A stretch of 62,796 nt of DNA, taken from positions 1 through 62,796 of the forward strand of contig CALGOB010000149.1 of the NCBI GenBank assembly GCA_937958005.1, read 5' to 3'. Of the stretch, positions 9,340 through 21,441 are shown piece by piece. The notes beneath the pieces were generated by a model, which worked only from the letters and a program-made list of their open reading frames with translations, was not told the DNA's origin and ran no database searches. The stretch comes from an uncultured Cyclobacteriaceae bacterium (lineage in GTDB: Bacteria > Bacteroidota > Bacteroidia > Cytophagales > Cyclobacteriaceae). The stretch's first letter is position 1. Each line of letters begins with the position of its first letter. Made by a program: the position numbers and the translations under genes.

Positions 9340-12300
9340 ATGGCATTTAGAAAGAATAAAAAGCTTAACAACGACTTTTCAAAAGTTACCATCAGTTTGG
9401 CTAGTCCTGAATCAATTCTGGAAAGCTCTCATGGAGAGGTTACTCAACCAGAAACGATTAATTATAGGACGTACAAGCCAGAAATGGGAGGTTTATTCTG
9501 TGAAAGAATATTCGGTCCTGTGAAAGATTGGGAGTGTCATTGCGGAAAATACAAGAGAATAAGATATAAAGGGATTATCTGCGACAGATGCGGTGTTGAA
9601 GTTACAGAAAAGAAAGTAAGAAGAGAGCGAATGGGACACATTGAATTAGTGGTTCCTGTAGCTCATATCTGGTATTTCAGATCTCTACCTAATAAAATTG
9701 GTTACCTATTAGGTTTACCAACAAAAAAATTGGATCAAATTATCTATTATGAAAGATATGTTGTGATTCAACCAGGTATTAAGGAAGAAGATGGAGTTAA
9801 TAGGTTAGAATTCCTTACCGAGGATGAGTACCTAGATATTCTTGATAAACTTCCTAGAGAAAATCAAATGCTAGATGACGATGATCCTAATAAGTTCATC
9901 GCTAAAATGGGTGCTGAAGCTTTAGAGATGCTTCTTTCAAGGATTGATTTAGATACCCAATCTTATGACTTAAGACACCAAGCAGCTACAGATACTTCTC
10001 AGCAAAGAAAAGCAGAAGCTTTAAAAAGGTTAAGAGTTGTTGAAGCATTTAGGGATGCTAAGACAAGAATTGAAAATCGTCCAGAATGGATGATTATTAA
10101 AATGGTTCCAGTAATTCCACCGGAATTACGTCCTTTGGTGCCTTTAGATGGTGGAAGGTTTGCGACTTCTGATTTAAATGATCTTTATAGAAGAGTAATT
10201 ATCAGGAATAACAGATTAAAGAGATTAATCGATATAAAAGCACCTGAAGTAATTCTTAGAAATGAGAAAAGAATGCTTCAAGAGGCTGTTGATTCTCTTT
10301 TTGATAATTCAAGAAAAGTGAATGCTGTAAGATCTGATGGAAATAGAGCTTTAAAGTCTTTAAGTGACATGCTTAAAGGTAAGCAAGGTAGATTCCGTCA
10401 AAACTTACTAGGTAAGAGGGTTGATTATTCTGGAAGATCTGTTATCGTAGTAGGTCCTGAGTTAAAGATGCATGAGTGTGGCTTACCTAAGGACATGGCA
10501 GCTGAACTTTTCAAGCCATTTATTATTAGGAAACTTATAGAAAGAGGAATTGTTAAAACTGTTAAATCTGCGAAGAAAATAGTTGACAGAAAAGACCCTG
10601 TAGTTTGGGATATCTTAGAGAATGTTTTGAAAGGACATCCAGTTCTTCTAAACAGAGCTCCTACACTTCACAGATTGGGTATTCAGTCATTCCAACCTAA
10701 ATTAATAGAAGGAAAGGCAATTCAATTACACCCATTAGCATGTACCGCTTTTAATGCGGATTTTGATGGGGATCAAATGGCAGTTCATGTACCGCTTGGT
10801 CATGAAGCAATATTAGAGGCCTCACTTTTGATGCTCGCATCTCATAATATACTTAACCCTGCAGATGGGGCACCTATTACGGTTCCTTCTCAAGACATGG
10901 TATTAGGTTTATATTATGTGACGAAAGGTAGAAGAAGCACAGAAGATGAGAAAGTTCTAGGAGAAGGTATGACCTTCTACAATGCTGAAGAAGTAGTTAT
11001 TGCGATTAATGAAGGCAAACTTTCTAAGCATGCTTACATCAAAGTAAGAACTCAAGTAAGGACGGAGAGTGGAGAACTTGAGACGAAAGTGATTGAAACT
11101 GTTGCTGGTAGAGTTATTTTCAACCAATACGTTCCAACTGAAGTTGGATTTGTTGATGAATTACTTTCTAAAAAGAAATTGCAACGAATTATTCAGACAG
11201 TGTTTAAGATTTCAGGAATGGCAAGAACGGCTCATTTCTTAGATGATATTAAAACACTAGGTTTTCAGTCTGCTTATAAAGGTGGGTTGTCTATGGGACT
11301 TGGCGATATAATGGTTCCTGATGAAAAAGTGACATTAGTTGCTCAGGCAAAAGAAGAAGTAGATGCAGTTTGGCAAAACTACCTGACTGGTTTCATTACT
11401 GATAATGAAAGATATAATCAAGTAATTGATATTTGGACTAGAATTAACTCTCAATTGACATCTACTTTAATGACTCAGTTAGAGGAAGAAAATCAAGGGT
11501 TCAATTCAATTTATATGATGATGCACTCTGGAGCTAGGGGTTCTAGGGAGCAAATTAGGCAGCTTGGTGGAATGAGAGGATTAATGGCGAAGCCACAAAA
11601 GAATTTACAAGGTTCTGTTGGTGAGATCATTGAAAACCCTATTTTATCTAATTTCCGTGAAGGGCTTGATGTGATAGAGTACTTTATTTCTACTCATGGC
11701 GCTAGAAAAGGATTGGCTGATACAGCACTTAAAACAGCGGATGCTGGTTATCTAACTAGAAGGCTTGTTGATGTTGCGCAAGATGTGGTCGTTAATGAAG
11801 AAGATTGTGGTACTTTAAGAGGTTTGTCTGTTACTGAGTTAAAAGAGAACGAAGAAACAGTCGAATCTTTATATGATAGAATTCTTGGAAGGGTATCTGT
11901 TCATGATATTTACGATCCAATAAGTGAAGAATTGGTTATTTCATCTGGGGATGAATTTACGGAAGAAATCTCTTTATATATTGAAAATAGCGCAATTGAA
12001 GAAGTTGAAATCAGGTCTGTACTGACTTGTGAAACAAGACAAGGTGTTTGTGCTAAGTGTTATGGTAGAAACCTTTCTACTGGTAAAATGGTACAGCAAG
12101 GTGAGGCTGTAGGTGTAATTGCAGCTCAATCAATAGGTGAGCCAGGTACGCAGTTAACATTGAGGACTTTCCACGTTGGGGGTACTGCCTCAAACATTGC
12201 AGTTGACGCAAGTATCCGTGCCAAATTTGACGGTGTAATAGAGCTGGAAGATGTAAGGACTATCGAGACTGAGAATGCTGATGGAGATGAGAAGAAACAT

Positions 12301-13647
12301 GTAGTGATGGGACGTTCTGGAGAACTTCGTATCATTGACCCTAAGAGTAAGAAAGTCTTAATGACGAATTATGTTCCTTATGGTTCGTTTATGTTTACTA
12401 AAAATGGAGCTAAAGTTTCAAAAGGAGATGAGCTTTGTAATTGGGATCCATATAATGCAGTTATACTTTCTGAGTTTGATGGTGTGATTGATTTTGAGTC
12501 TATCATTGAAGGGGTTACTTATAAGGAGGAGTTTGATGAGCAAACTGGCCATAGAGAAAAAGTAATTATTGATACAAAAGATAAAACCAAGAACCCAGCC
12601 ATTATAATTGAAGGAGCTGATAATAGTAAATCTTACAATATCCCGGTAGGGGCTCACTTGTCTGTTGATAAAGAAGACAAAATAATGGCAGGTCAGGTAT
12701 TGGTGAAAATACCAAGAAGAACTGGTAAGTCAAGAGATATTACGGGGGGACTACCAAGAGTTACAGAATTGTTTGAGGCAAGAAATCCTTCAAACCCTGC
12801 TGTAGTTAGTGAGATTGATGGAGTAGTTGAATATGGCGGTATCAAAAGAGGAAATAGAGAAATTTTCATTGAATCTAAAGATGGCGTAAGAAAAAGATAT
12901 TTGGTATCACTTTCTAAACATATTTTGGTTCAAGATAATGACTTTGTAAGAGCTGGTATGCCATTATCTGATGGTGCGATTACCCCAGCAGATATATTAT
13001 CGATCAAAGGGCCTACAGCTGTCCAGGAATACTTAGTGAATGAAATTCAAGAAGTATATAGATTACAAGGTGTAAAAATCAATGATAAACACATTGAGGC
13101 TATTGTAAGACAGATGATGCAGAAAGTAATTATACTAGATGCAGGAGATACTAATTTCTTGACAAATCAAGTAGTTGATAGGTTCAATTTCATGGAAGAA
13201 AATGATTCTATTCTGGATAAAAAAGTGGTAGTAGAATCTGGTGATTCTGCCAACTTAAAACCAGGTCAGATCATTACCATGAGACAATTAAGAGATGAAA
13301 ATTCAAATCTAAAAAGAAGGGATTTGAAAATAGTTGAAGTTAGAAGTGCAGAACCAGCAGTATCTAAGCCGATACTTCAGGGGATCACACAAGCTTCTTT
13401 AGGTACAGAGAGTTTCATTTCTGCTGCATCTTTCCAAGAGACCACTAAAGTTTTGAGTGAAGCGTCTATAAGAGGAAAAGCAGATCAATTGATAGGATTG
13501 AAGGAGAATGTGATTGTAGGACATTTAATTCCTGCAGGTACAGGTATGAGGCAGTTTGGCACAAATATCGTTGGAAACAAAGAAGAATATGAGTCTCTTC
13601 TTGCTTCAAAAGAAGAAAGAAGAAATAGAGAATACCAAGTGAATTAA
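9340..13647 (+). CDS. rpoC: DNA-directed RNA polymerase subunit beta'
   Basis: The 1435-residue subunit carries the catalytic Mg motif NADFDGDQM (about 468-476). The N-terminal zinc site is CHCG...CDRCG (about 66-88). The second zinc cluster, [14 protein letters not shown], is near residue 900. The trigger-loop region includes [16 protein letters not shown]. The start is ATG 9340. It is co-transcribed with rpoB and followed 8 bp later by a DUF3467 gene. Confidence 0.98.
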   Translation: MAFRKNKKLNNDFSKVTISLASPESILESSHGEVTQPETINYRTYKPEMGGLFCERIFGPVKDWECHCGKYKRIRYKGIICDRCGVEVTEKKVRRERMGHIELVVPVAHIWYFRSLPNKIGYLLGLPTKKLDQIIYYERYVVIQPGIKEEDGVNRLEFLTEDEYLDILDKLPRENQMLDDDDPNKFIAKMGAEALEMLLSRIDLDTQSYDLRHQAATDTSQQRKAEALKRLRVVEAFRDAKTRIENRPEWMIIKMVPVIPPELRPLVPLDGGRFATSDLNDLYRRVIIRNNRLKRLIDIKAPEVILRNEKRMLQEAVDSLFDNSRKVNAVRSDGNRALKSLSDMLKGKQGRFRQNLLGKRVDYSGRSVIVVGPELKMHECGLPKDMAAELFKPFIIRKLIERGIVKTVKSAKKIVDRKDPVVWDILENVLKGHPVLLNRAPTLHRLGIQSFQPKLIEGKAIQLHPLACTAFNADFDGDQMAVHVPLGHEAILEASLLMLASHNILNPADGAPITVPSQDMVLGLYYVTKGRRSTEDEKVLGEGMTFYNAEEVVIAINEGKLSKHAYIKVRTQVRTESGELETKVIETVAGRVIFNQYVPTEVGFVDELLSKKKLQRIIQTVFKISGMARTAHFLDDIKTLGFQSAYKGGLSMGLGDIMVPDEKVTLVAQAKEEVDAVWQNYLTGFITDNERYNQVIDIWTRINSQLTSTLMTQLEEENQGFNSIYMMMHSGARGSREQIRQLGGMRGLMAKPQKNLQGSVGEIIENPILSNFREGLDVIEYFISTHGARKGLADTALKTADAGYLTRRLVDVAQDVVVNEEDCGTLRGLSVTELKENEETVESLYDRILGRVSVHDIYDPISEELVISSGDEFTEEISLYIENSAIEEVEIRSVLTCETRQGVCAKCYGRNLSTGKMVQQGEAVGVIAAQSIGEPGTQLTLRTFHVGGTASNIAVDASIRAKFDGVIELEDVRTIETENADGDEKKHVVMGRSGELRIIDPKSKKVLMTNYVPYGSFMFTKNGAKVSKGDELCNWDPYNAVILSEFDGVIDFESIIEGVTYKEEFDEQTGHREKVIIDTKDKTKNPAIIIEGADNSKSYNIPVGAHLSVDKEDKIMAGQVLVKIPRRTGKSRDITGGLPRVTELFEARNPSNPAVVSEIDGVVEYGGIKRGNREIFIESKDGVRKRYLVSLSKHILVQDNDFVRAGMPLSDGAITPADILSIKGPTAVQEYLVNEIQEVYRLQGVKINDKHIEAIVRQMMQKVIILDAGDTNFLTNQVVDRFNFMEENDSILDKKVVVESGDSANLKPGQIITMRQLRDENSNLKRRDLKIVEVRSAEPAVSKPILQGITQASLGTESFISAASFQETTKVLSEASIRGKADQLIGLKENVIVGHLIPAGTGMRQFGTNIVGNKEEYESLLASKEERRNREYQVN

Positions 13648-13655
13648 TATCATTC

Positions 13656-13985
13656 ATGGATAAGGAAGCAGAAAAAAAGAAAGGATCAAATCAGATCAAT
13701 ATTGAATTGAATGAAGAGACTGCTGAAGGCGTTTATGTCAACTTAGCAATGATTGCTCATTCAAGCAGTGAATTTGTAATTGATTTTATTCGCTTAATGC
13801 CCGGTGTTCCTAAAGCAAAAGTTAAGTCTAGGATAGTTGTTACTCCAGAGCACGCAAAAAGGTTATTGCATGCTCTGGAAGATAACTTAGAAAAATATGA
13901 AAATACATTTGGCCCTATCAAGCAGATAGAGGATGAGATTCCTAAGTTTCCAATTAATTTTGGAGGAACTATGGGAGAGGCTTAA
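13656..13985 (+). CDS. DUF3467 family protein
   Basis: A small acidic protein of 109 residues whose function is not established. The central segment AEGVYVNLAMIAHSSSEFV and the LMPGVPKAKVKSRIVVTPEHAKRLL stretch are typical of DUF3467. It sits 8 bp after rpoC and before rpsL, a position this family often has in Bacteroidota. The link to transcription or translation rests on position only. Confidence 0.85.
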   Translation: MDKEAEKKKGSNQINIELNEETAEGVYVNLAMIAHSSSEFVIDFIRLMPGVPKAKVKSRIVVTPEHAKRLLHALEDNLEKYENTFGPIKQIEDEIPKFPINFGGTMGEA

Positions 13986-13986
13986 T

Positions 13987-14036
13987 AATATTTATTTAAT
14001 AAATATTTGATTGCTATTGTTTATTTTCTATTTTTG
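13987..14036 (+). promoter_or_regulatory. Promoter of rpsL-rpsG-fusA-rpsJ, with an AT hairpin upstream
   Basis: TTTG at 14006-14009 and TATTTTTG at 14029-14036 are 19 nt apart, a good Bacteroidota promoter. It is followed by CGTTCC. A perfect AT-only inverted repeat (AATATTTA 13987-13994, TAAATATT 14000-14007) overlaps the -33 box and may be a weak terminator for the rpoBC transcript. Confidence 0.7.
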
Positions 14037-14077
14037 CGTTCCTAATTTTGAAGGAGAAGAATTTAAAATCAATATAA

Positions 14078-14458
14078 ATGCCTACTATACAGCAATTAGT
14101 AAGAAAAGGTAGAAAGACGTTAACGTCTAAATCAAAATCCCCTGCTTTGGATTCATGTCCACAGAGAAGAGGAGTTTGTACGAGAGTATATACCACTACT
14201 CCAAAGAAACCTAACTCAGCTATGAGAAAAGTAGCTAGGGTAAGGCTTACAAATGGGAAAGAAGTAAATGCTTATATCCCTGGTGAAGGCCATAATCTTC
14301 AAGAACACTCTATTGTTTTAATTAGAGGTGGAAGAGTAAAGGATTTACCTGGAGTAAGATATCATATCATACGTGGAGCACTGGATACAGCTGGTGTAAG
14401 TGGTAGATTACAAAGAAGATCCAAATATGGCGCTAAAAGGCCAAAAGATAAAAAGTAA
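14078..14458 (+). CDS. rpsL: 30S ribosomal protein S12
   Basis: A 126-residue decoding-centre protein. The [18 protein letters not shown] loop and [13 protein letters not shown] loop carry the lysines whose change gives streptomycin resistance; both have the sensitive residues. It leads the str operon and starts about 42 nt after the promoter's -7 box. Confidence 0.98.
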   Translation: MPTIQQLVRKGRKTLTSKSKSPALDSCPQRRGVCTRVYTTTPKKPNSAMRKVARVRLTNGKEVNAYIPGEGHNLQEHSIVLIRGGRVKDLPGVRYHIIRGALDTAGVSGRLQRRSKYGAKRPKDKK

Positions 14459-14465
14459 ATAAGAG

Positions 14466-14933
14466 ATGAGAAAAGCAAAACCGAAGAAAAGGTACATACT
14501 TCCTGATCCAATCTATAAGGATACACTTGTGACAAAATTTGTTAACAACCTTATGTTAGATGGCAAGAAGAGTATTTCATACTCTATTTTTTATGGTGCA
14601 ATCGAATTAGTTGAAGAACGCACCAAAGAAAATGGACTTGACGCCTGGAAAAAGGCATTAAGTAACATTACGCCTGCTGTAGAAGTGAAAAGTAGAAGAG
14701 TTGGGGGTGCAACATTTCAAGTACCTATGGAAGTAAGGCCTGATAGAAAAGTAGCTCTAGGAATCAAATGGATGATTACTTTTGCAAGAAAAAGAGGAGA
14801 AAAGACAATGAAGGAGAGACTTGCTGGAGAAATTATTGCTGCATCTAAAGGAGAAGGAGCTGCAGTTAAAAAGAAGGACGATACTCATAGAATGGCTGAG
14901 GCGAATAAAGCATTTTCACACTTTAGATTCTAA
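14466..14933 (+). CDS. rpsG: 30S ribosomal protein S7
   Basis: A 155-residue primary 16S rRNA-binding protein that nucleates assembly of the small-subunit head. Conserved segments are [16 protein letters not shown] (about 78-93) and [13 protein letters not shown] at the C terminus. It follows rpsL by 7 bp. Confidence 0.98.
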   Translation: MRKAKPKKRYILPDPIYKDTLVTKFVNNLMLDGKKSISYSIFYGAIELVEERTKENGLDAWKKALSNITPAVEVKSRRVGGATFQVPMEVRPDRKVALGIKWMITFARKRGEKTMKERLAGEIIAASKGEGAAVKKKDDTHRMAEANKAFSHFRF

Positions 14934-14950
14934 ATAGGGATTTATCACAG

Positions 14951-17059
14951 ATGGCAAAAAGAGATTTAAAATTTACCAGAAATATCGGAATTGCAGCTCA
15001 TATTGATGCTGGTAAAACGACTACTACCGAGAGAATATTATTCTATACTGGTATGAGTCACAAAATTGGTGAAGTACATGATGGTGCTGCTACCATGGAC
15101 TGGATGGCGCAAGAGCAAGAAAGAGGTATTACGATTACTTCAGCGGCTACTACGGTTTTTTGGCCTTACAAAGGAGATGAATACCATATCAATATCATAG
15201 ATACCCCTGGTCACGTGGATTTTACTGTAGAAGTAAATAGATCTTTACGTGTATTAGATGGTCTAGTATTTTTATTTAGTGCAGTAGATGGTGTTGAGCC
15301 TCAGTCTGAAACTAACTGGAGACTTGCTGATGGGTATAAAGTAGCAAGAGTTGGTTTTGTAAACAAAATGGATAGAGCTGGTGCTGATTTCCTTAATGTG
15401 TGTAAGCAGGTTAAAGAAATGTTAGGTACTAAGGCTGTTCCGCTTCAATTGCCAATAGGTGCTGAAGACACTTTTAAGGGAGTTGTTGATTTAGTAGAAA
15501 AGAAAGCTATCGTCTGGAACGAAGAAGACATGGGAATGACTTTCGAAGAGATCGAAATTCCTGAAGATATGTTGGACGAGGTTGAAGAATACAGAGAGCA
15601 CTTAGTTGAATCTGTAGCTGAGTATGATGAAGGCTTGATGGAGAAATATTTCGAAGATCCGGATTCTATCACTAGAGATGAAATAATTGCTGCTTTAAGA
15701 GCTGCTACTATCGATTTGGCATTTGTTCCAATGATGTGTGGTTCAGCCTTTAAGAATAAAGGCGTTCAGACAATGTTAGATTATGTGATGGAGTTATTAC
15801 CATCTCCATTAGATAGAGACAGTATTACTGGTACAAACCCTGATACTGATGAAGAGGTAGTTCGTAAACCAGATGCTGCAGAACCTTTTACTTCATTGGC
15901 ATTTAAGATTGCCACTGATCCATTTGTTGGACGTTTGTGTTTTGTTAGGTCATATGCTGGGATGTTACAGTCTGGTAGTTATGTCTATAACACAAGAACA
16001 AATAAGAAAGAAAGAATTTCCAGAATCTTTCAAATGCATGCGAATAAGCAAAACCAAATTGACGCGTTAAATTGTGGAGATATTGGTGCAGTTGTTGGAT
16101 TTAAAGATATTAAAACGGGTGATACGCTTTGCGATGAAAAGAATAAAATAGTTCTTGAATCCATGATATTCCCTGATCCCGTTATTGGATATGCAATTGA
16201 ACCTAAGGCTCAAGCGGATGTTGATAAACTTGGTGTAGGTATTGCTAAATTAGTGGAAGAAGATCCTACTTTAGTAGTAGAATCGGATCAAGAGACAGGG
16301 CAGACTATTCTTAAGGGAATGGGAGAACTTCACTTAGACATCATTATTGATAGATTGAAAAGGGAGTTTAAAGTTGAGATTAATCAAGGAGCACCACAAG
16401 TTGCCTATAAAGAAGCTTTAAGATCTAGTGTAGAGCATAAAGAAGTTTATAAGAAACAAAGTGGTGGTAGAGGTAAATTTGCAGACATTGTTTTTGAAAT
16501 TGGTCCAAAGGACGAAGAGGAAGAGAAGGATGGATTGCAATTTGTGAATCAAATTACAGGTGGTGTAATTCCTAGAGAATTTATTCCAGCAATTGAGAAG
16601 GGATTTAAGCAAGCTATGTCTAATGGGCCTTTAGCTGGATACCCTCTCGATAGTATGAAGGTTAGGTTGTACCATGGTTCTTTCCATGATGTCGATTCTG
16701 ATTCATTATCTTTTGAATTAGCTGCTAGAGTTGGTTTCAGAGAGGCTGCTAAAAAGGCAAAGCCTGTTTTGATGGAACCAGTGATGGGTGTCGAAGTGGT
16801 TACTCCTGATGAATATACTGGTTCTGTTACCGGTGATTTGAATAAAAGAAGAGGAATCATGAAAGGTATGGACACTAGAGGTGTTTCTCAAGTAATTAAA
16901 GCTGATGTTCCATTGTCTGAATTGTTTGGATATGTAACTGATCTAAGAACAATTACTTCAGGGAGAGCGACAGCTTCGTTAACATTCTCTCATTATGATA
17001 ACGTACCTCGTAATATTGCGGAAGAGGTTATCTCCAAAGTAAAAGGTGAAACAGTCTAA
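14951..17059 (+). CDS. fusA: Elongation factor G
   Basis: A 702-residue translocase GTPase with motifs [15 protein letters not shown] (about 16-30), [18 protein letters not shown] and NKMDRAG. Domains II-V follow to the C terminus ([14 protein letters not shown]). It lies 17 bp after rpsG in the classical str order. Length is normal; no split EF-G signature was noticed. Confidence 0.97.
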   Translation: MAKRDLKFTRNIGIAAHIDAGKTTTTERILFYTGMSHKIGEVHDGAATMDWMAQEQERGITITSAATTVFWPYKGDEYHINIIDTPGHVDFTVEVNRSLRVLDGLVFLFSAVDGVEPQSETNWRLADGYKVARVGFVNKMDRAGADFLNVCKQVKEMLGTKAVPLQLPIGAEDTFKGVVDLVEKKAIVWNEEDMGMTFEEIEIPEDMLDEVEEYREHLVESVAEYDEGLMEKYFEDPDSITRDEIIAALRAATIDLAFVPMMCGSAFKNKGVQTMLDYVMELLPSPLDRDSITGTNPDTDEEVVRKPDAAEPFTSLAFKIATDPFVGRLCFVRSYAGMLQSGSYVYNTRTNKKERISRIFQMHANKQNQIDALNCGDIGAVVGFKDIKTGDTLCDEKNKIVLESMIFPDPVIGYAIEPKAQADVDKLGVGIAKLVEEDPTLVVESDQETGQTILKGMGELHLDIIIDRLKREFKVEINQGAPQVAYKEALRSSVEHKEVYKKQSGGRGKFADIVFEIGPKDEEEEKDGLQFVNQITGGVIPREFIPAIEKGFKQAMSNGPLAGYPLDSMKVRLYHGSFHDVDSDSLSFELAARVGFREAAKKAKPVLMEPVMGVEVVTPDEYTGSVTGDLNKRRGIMKGMDTRGVSQVIKADVPLSELFGYVTDLRTITSGRATASLTFSHYDNVPRNIAEEVISKVKGETV

Positions 17060-17070
17060 TTGATAAGAAG

Positions 17071-17376
17071 ATGAATCAAAAGATAAGAATCAAATTAAAG
17101 TCATACGATCATAACTTAGTTGATAAGTCGTCAGAAAAGATTGTAAGGGCTGTTAAGACTACAGGGGCTGTTGTTAGTGGGCCGATTCCATTACCTACAG
17201 AAAAAGAGATATTCACTGTATTGAGATCTCCTCATGTTAATAAAAAGTCAAGAGAACAATTTCAGTTATGTACTTATAAGAGGTTAGTTGATATTTACTC
17301 TAATAGTGCTAAAACTGTTGATGCATTAATGAAACTTGAATTACCAAGCGGAGTTGATGTAGAGATAAAGGTATAA
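17071..17376 (+). CDS. rpsJ: 30S ribosomal protein S10
   Basis: A 101-residue protein of the small-subunit head that also binds NusB in antitermination complexes. It contains [28 protein letters not shown]-type sequence, here beginning near residue 37. Unusually for an S10 leader gene, it ends a transcription unit: a strong terminator and a new promoter separate it from rplC. Confidence 0.97.
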   Translation: MNQKIRIKLKSYDHNLVDKSSEKIVRAVKTTGAVVSGPIPLPTEKEIFTVLRSPHVNKKSREQFQLCTYKRLVDIYSNSAKTVDALMKLELPSGVDVEIKV

Positions 17377-17398
17377 TTAGCCTACAGAACATTATGAG

Positions 17399-17434
17399 AG
17401 AACCAATCTTTTAAAGAATTGGTTCTTTTTTTGT
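17399..17434 (+). terminator. Rho-independent terminator between rpsJ and rplC
   Basis: AGAACCAAT (17399-17407) pairs with ATTGGTTCT (17418-17426) around a short loop, followed by a run of eight T with one G following. It should end the rpsL-rpsJ transcript. Confidence 0.85.
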
Positions 17435-17453
17435 TTTATTTTATTGAAAGTAC

Positions 17454-17483
17454 TTGCAGAAGCATAGTTATTTGCTATCTTTG
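17454..17483 (+). promoter_or_regulatory. Promoter of the rplC-led ribosomal protein operon
   Basis: TTG at 17454-17456 and TATCTTTG at 17476-17483 are 19 nt apart. The sequence after the -7 box, CAGTCCTTTT, is identical to that of the tRNA-Trp promoter. The transcript should have a leader of about 50 nt before rplC. Confidence 0.8.
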
Positions 17484-17542
17484 CAGTCCTTTTACGGATT
17501 TTAGAAGTGATTTATACAAAATAATATATAGACAATAGCAAG

Positions 17543-18175
17543 ATGTCAGGTATAATTGGAAAAAAAATTGGGATGACTAGTATTTATGATGACAATGGTC
17601 AGAGTATCCCATGTACTTTAATCGAGGCAGGACCTTGCGTAGTTACACAGCTTAAAGATGTTGAAACTGATGGTTATACATCTGTTCAACTTGGATACGG
17701 AGAGAGAAAGGATAAAAATACTCCTAAAGCTCTTAAGGGTCATTTTGCAAAAGCTAAGACTACTCCAAAGAAAAAAGTTGTTGAATTCAGAGATTTTAGA
17801 CAAGACGTAGATAACCCTATTTCGCTGGGTCAAGAAGTTACTGTTGGTGACGTGTTTGCTGCTGATGACTTTTTAGATGTAGTTGGTACTTCTAAAGGAA
17901 AGGGATTTCAAGGGGTTGTTAAAAGACACAATTTTGGTGGTGTGGGTCAAGCTACTCATGGTCAGCATAATCGTTTAAGAGCACCTGGTTCTATTGGTGC
18001 TTGTTCATTCCCATCAAGGGTTTTTAAGGGTCTTAAAATGGCTGGAAGGACTGGTGGTGATAGAGTTAAGGTAATTAATCTTAAAGTACTAAGGTTGATG
18101 CCAGAGAAGAACTTAATATTAGTAAGTGGCTCTGTTCCTGGAGCTAAAAATTCATATTTAATTTTAGAAAAGTAA
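17543..18175 (+). CDS. rplC: 50S ribosomal protein L3
   Basis: A 210-residue early-assembly protein whose long loop reaches toward the peptidyl-transferase centre. The N terminus [17 protein letters not shown] and the loop [20 protein letters not shown] are diagnostic. It is the first gene after the promoter at 17454 and abuts rplD with 1 bp between. Confidence 0.98.
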   Translation: MSGIIGKKIGMTSIYDDNGQSIPCTLIEAGPCVVTQLKDVETDGYTSVQLGYGERKDKNTPKALKGHFAKAKTTPKKKVVEFRDFRQDVDNPISLGQEVTVGDVFAADDFLDVVGTSKGKGFQGVVKRHNFGGVGQATHGQHNRLRAPGSIGACSFPSRVFKGLKMAGRTGGDRVKVINLKVLRLMPEKNLILVSGSVPGAKNSYLILEK

Positions 18176-18176
18176 G

Positions 18177-18806
18177 ATGGAGCTGGCTGTACATAATAAG
18201 AATGGCGAGGATACTGGAAAAAAAATCTCTTTAGAAGGATCAATTTTTTCAGTTGAACCAAATGACCATGCAATTTACCTTGATGTTAAGCAGTTTCTTG
18301 CTAATCAAAGACAGGGAACTCATAAGTCAAAAGAAAGAGCTGATATAACTGGTTCTACTAAGAAAATAAAGAAGCAAAAAGGTACTGGTACTGCAAGGGC
18401 AGGGAGTATAAAATCTCCTGTTTTTAGAGGTGGTGGTAGAGTTTTTGGGCCAAGACCAAGATCTTATTCCTTTAAGTTGAATAAAAAATTGAAACAAGTA
18501 GCTAGGGTTTCTGCTCTGAGTTATAAATCAAAAGAAGAAGCGATTAAAGTAGTTGAAGATTTTTCTTTTGATGCTGCTAAAACAAAAGATTATATTTCTT
18601 TTTTACAAGCATTTGATGCAATAGGTAAGAAATCTCTTTATGTAACTACTGAACTTGAGAAGAATGTTTATTTAAGTAGCAGGAATTTAAAAGGTACTAA
18701 AGTAACTGTTGTTGATGACTTAAGTACTTATGATATCTTAAATGCAGATCATTTAATCTTTAGTGAGAATTCATTAGCTAAATTAAATAACCAATTAGGA
18801 AAATGA
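18177..18806 (+). CDS. rplD: 50S ribosomal protein L4
   Basis: A 209-residue protein lining the exit tunnel. The tunnel-loop segment KKQKGTGTARAGSIKSPVF (about 65-83) followed by GGGRVFGPRPRSY is typical. The stop overlaps the rplW start by 4 bp (18803-18806), suggesting translational coupling. No L4-binding leader was identified. Confidence 0.97.
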   Translation: MELAVHNKNGEDTGKKISLEGSIFSVEPNDHAIYLDVKQFLANQRQGTHKSKERADITGSTKKIKKQKGTGTARAGSIKSPVFRGGGRVFGPRPRSYSFKLNKKLKQVARVSALSYKSKEEAIKVVEDFSFDAAKTKDYISFLQAFDAIGKKSLYVTTELEKNVYLSSRNLKGTKVTVVDDLSTYDILNADHLIFSENSLAKLNNQLGK

Positions 18807-19090
18807 GCATTTTAATCAAGCCCATCGTAACTGAAAAAGTATCTGCTTTTAATGAAGCTGGTCAGTACGGTTTTGTTGTGGCTAAAGACGCCAACAAGGT
18901 GGAAATTAAAAACGCAGTTGAAAAAGCGTACGGAGTTACTGTTCAAAGAGTAAACACAATGGTTTATCCTGGTAAATCTAAATCTAGATATACTAAGTCT
19001 GGTGCTATTGAAGGAAGTACTTCCGCATACAAGAAGGCTATTGTTAAAGTAGCTGATGGAGATATTATAGATTTTTACAGTGCAGTTTAA
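18803..19090 (+). CDS. rplW: 50S ribosomal protein L23
   Basis: A 95-residue protein near the tunnel exit that docks trigger factor and SRP. It begins MSILIKPIVTEK, the usual L23 start, and contains VNTMVYPGKSKSR. It overlaps rplD by 4 bp. Confidence 0.96.
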   Translation: MSILIKPIVTEKVSAFNEAGQYGFVVAKDANKVEIKNAVEKAYGVTVQRVNTMVYPGKSKSRYTKSGAIEGSTSAYKKAIVKVADGDIIDFYSAV

Positions 19091-19101
19091 AGTAAGATAA
19101 G

Positions 19102-19923
19102 ATGGCTGTTAAGAAATTAAGACCGACTACACCTGGACAGAGATATAGAACTGCTCCTGTTTTTGATAACATTACAAAGGGAACTCCTGAAAAGTCTCTT
19201 ACAAAGTCTTCAAAAAGAACTGGGGGAAGAAATAACTCTGGTAGAATGACTATACGAAATGTAGGAGGTGGACATAAACAAAAGTATAGAATAGTAGATT
19301 TCAAGCGTAACAAACACAATGTGCCTGCTACTGTGAAATCAATAGAATATGATCCAAAAAGAACTGCGAGAATAGCTTTGCTATACTACGCTGATGGAGA
19401 AAAATCTTATATTTTAGCACCAGATAATTTGGCTGTTGATTCGGTTATTTTATCAGGTAAAGGCGTAGCACCTGAAGTAGGTAATTGTTTACCACTAGCT
19501 GAGATTCCTTTAGGTACTATCATTCATAATATTGAATTGAAGCCAGGCAAAGGTGGTGCAATGGCTAGAAGTGCTGGAACCTATGCACAATTAGTTGCTA
19601 AGGAAGGGAAGTATGCCACTTTAAAGTTACCTTCTGGCGAAATGAGACTAGTATTGGCTGTTTGTACTGCTACTATAGGATCTGTATCTAATTCAGATCA
19701 TATGAATGTACGTCTAGGAAAAGCTGGTAGAAATAGATGGATGGGCAGAAGACCTAGAGTAAGAGGTGTTGCAATGAACCCTGTCGATCACCCAATGGGA
19801 GGTGGTGAAGGTAAGTCATCAGGGGGTCATCCAAGATCTCGAACTGGGCTTTACTCTAAAGGTAAGAAAACTAGAGCACCTAAGAAATATTCTAATAAAA
19901 TGATAATTAGCAAGAGGAAATAA
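19102..19923 (+). CDS. rplB: 50S ribosomal protein L2
   Basis: A 273-residue protein required for subunit joining and peptidyl transfer. Conserved features are [17 protein letters not shown], the [19 protein letters not shown] segment and the C-terminal [15 protein letters not shown], which holds the functionally important His. Its stop shares one base with the rpsS start (19923). Confidence 0.98.
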   Translation: MAVKKLRPTTPGQRYRTAPVFDNITKGTPEKSLTKSSKRTGGRNNSGRMTIRNVGGGHKQKYRIVDFKRNKHNVPATVKSIEYDPKRTARIALLYYADGEKSYILAPDNLAVDSVILSGKGVAPEVGNCLPLAEIPLGTIIHNIELKPGKGGAMARSAGTYAQLVAKEGKYATLKLPSGEMRLVLAVCTATIGSVSNSDHMNVRLGKAGRNRWMGRRPRVRGVAMNPVDHPMGGGEGKSSGGHPRSRTGLYSKGKKTRAPKKYSNKMIISKRK

Positions 19924-20201
19924 TGGGAAGATCTTTAAAAAAGGGACCATATATCGACTTTAGAGTAGAAAGAAAAGTCGATGCGTTAAACGAAAGTGGT
20001 AAGAAGTCTGTTATTAAAACTTGGTCAAGAAGATCAATGATTTCACCAGATTTTGTAGGACATACATTTGCTGTTCATAATGGTAACAAGTTTATACCTG
20101 TTTTCGTCACGGAAAATATGGTAGGCCATAAGTTAGGTGAATTTTCACCTACAAGAAACTTTAGAGGTCATATTGCTAAGAAAGATAAAGGTAAAAGGTA
20201 A
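19923..20201 (+). CDS. rpsS: 30S ribosomal protein S19
   Basis: A 92-residue small-subunit head protein. It begins [12 protein letters not shown] and contains [22 protein letters not shown], both standard. The start overlaps the rplB stop (TAATG). It is followed 5 bp later by rplV. Confidence 0.98.
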   Translation: MGRSLKKGPYIDFRVERKVDALNESGKKSVIKTWSRRSMISPDFVGHTFAVHNGNKFIPVFVTENMVGHKLGEFSPTRNFRGHIAKKDKGKR

Positions 20202-20206
20202 TTTCA

Positions 20207-20686
20207 ATGGAAGCTGTAGAAAATAGGAAGGTTAAAAAATCTGTTAAGATCAGACTTCAGAAAGAAGAAGCCAAGAAATTTAAGGCTAACAATTCAGGAG
20301 CTCAAGGTGATGCTAATGCATCTATCAAGAATGTACCTACCTCTCCTCGAAAGATGAGAATTGTTGCTGATATGATCAGAGGGCAAAGAGTGAATTATGC
20401 TTTAAATATTTTGAAGTTTGACTCGAAGCATAGTTCATTAAAATTGGAGAAGTTACTTTTATCTGCTGTCTCTAATTGGCAAGCTAAAAATGAAGATACG
20501 AAAATTGAAGAAGCGGATCTTTATATTAGAGAAATTCAAGTGGATAGTGGAAAAATATTAAAAAGATTAAGACCTGCACCTCAAGGTAGAGCACATAGAA
20601 TTAGAAAAAGATCTAATCACGTGAGCATTATTATCAGTAATAATGCAGGTTCTGAAGCTGAACTTAACTCACAAAACGATTTATAA
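20207..20686 (+). CDS. rplV: 50S ribosomal protein L22 with N-terminal extension
   Basis: A tunnel-lining protein of 159 residues, against about 110 in most bacteria. The core begins at [18 protein letters not shown] (about 42 onward) and ends [15 protein letters not shown]. Ahead of it is a basic extension of about 40 residues rich in Lys and Glu. ATG 20207 is chosen because it follows rpsS by 5 bp; a start nearer the core has no suitable Met. Confidence 0.95.
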   Translation: MEAVENRKVKKSVKIRLQKEEAKKFKANNSGAQGDANASIKNVPTSPRKMRIVADMIRGQRVNYALNILKFDSKHSSLKLEKLLLSAVSNWQAKNEDTKIEEADLYIREIQVDSGKILKRLRPAPQGRAHRIRKRSNHVSIIISNNAGSEAELNSQNDL

Positions 20687-20688
20687 CC

Positions 20689-21417
20689 ATGGGGCAGAAA
20701 GTTAATCCTACAGCGTTTAGATTGGGAATAGTTAAAGGTTGGGATTCCAACTGGTACGGTGGTAAAACATTTCCTGATAAGCTAGTTGAAGATCACAAAA
20801 TAAGAAATTATATTTTTGCAAGGATACCTAAAGGAGGAATTTCGAAAATTATCATCGAAAGAACTCTTAAGAGAATTACCTTAACTATTCATACTGCTAG
20901 ACCAGGAGTAGTTATAGGTAAAGGCGGTGCTGAAGTTGATAAAATTAAGGAAGAGCTTAAGAAGTTAACAGGTAAAGATCTTCAAATTAATATTTTTGAG
21001 ATTAAGAGACCTGAACTGGATTCTAAGTTAGTTGGTGAGTCAATCGCTCAGCAATTAAAGGCTAGAATTTCTTATAGAAGAGCGATGAAACAAGCCATTG
21101 CTTCTGCTGTAAGAGTGGGTGCTCAAGGAATAAAGATCAAAGTTTCCGGTAGATTAGGCGGTGCTGAAATGGCACGTTCAGAACAATATAAAGATGGTCG
21201 TATTCCTCTACATACATTAAGAGCGGATATTGATTATGCTGTTTCTGAAGCAGATACGGTTTACGGTAAGATTGGTATCAAAGTATGGATATTTAAGGGA
21301 GAGGTTTTTGGTAAACGAGATTTATCTCCAAACGTAGGTATCAATAATGATTCATCTGGTGGTTCTAGAAGAAGAAGAAACCCAGGAGGAGATGCATCAA
21401 AAAGAAAAAGAAGGTAA
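20689..21417 (+). CDS. rpsC: 30S ribosomal protein S3
   Basis: A 242-residue protein at the mRNA entry site. It has the N-terminal [14 protein letters not shown], the KH motif [12 protein letters not shown] (about 76-87) and [11 protein letters not shown]. The C terminus is a basic tail rich in Arg and Lys. It starts 2 bp after rplV. Confidence 0.98.
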   Translation: MGQKVNPTAFRLGIVKGWDSNWYGGKTFPDKLVEDHKIRNYIFARIPKGGISKIIIERTLKRITLTIHTARPGVVIGKGGAEVDKIKEELKKLTGKDLQINIFEIKRPELDSKLVGESIAQQLKARISYRRAMKQAIASAVRVGAQGIKIKVSGRLGGAEMARSEQYKDGRIPLHTLRADIDYAVSEADTVYGKIGIKVWIFKGEVFGKRDLSPNVGINNDSSGGSRRRRNPGGDASKRKRR

Positions 21418-21441
21418 CGAGGTAATTTTAAGCTTAATTCA

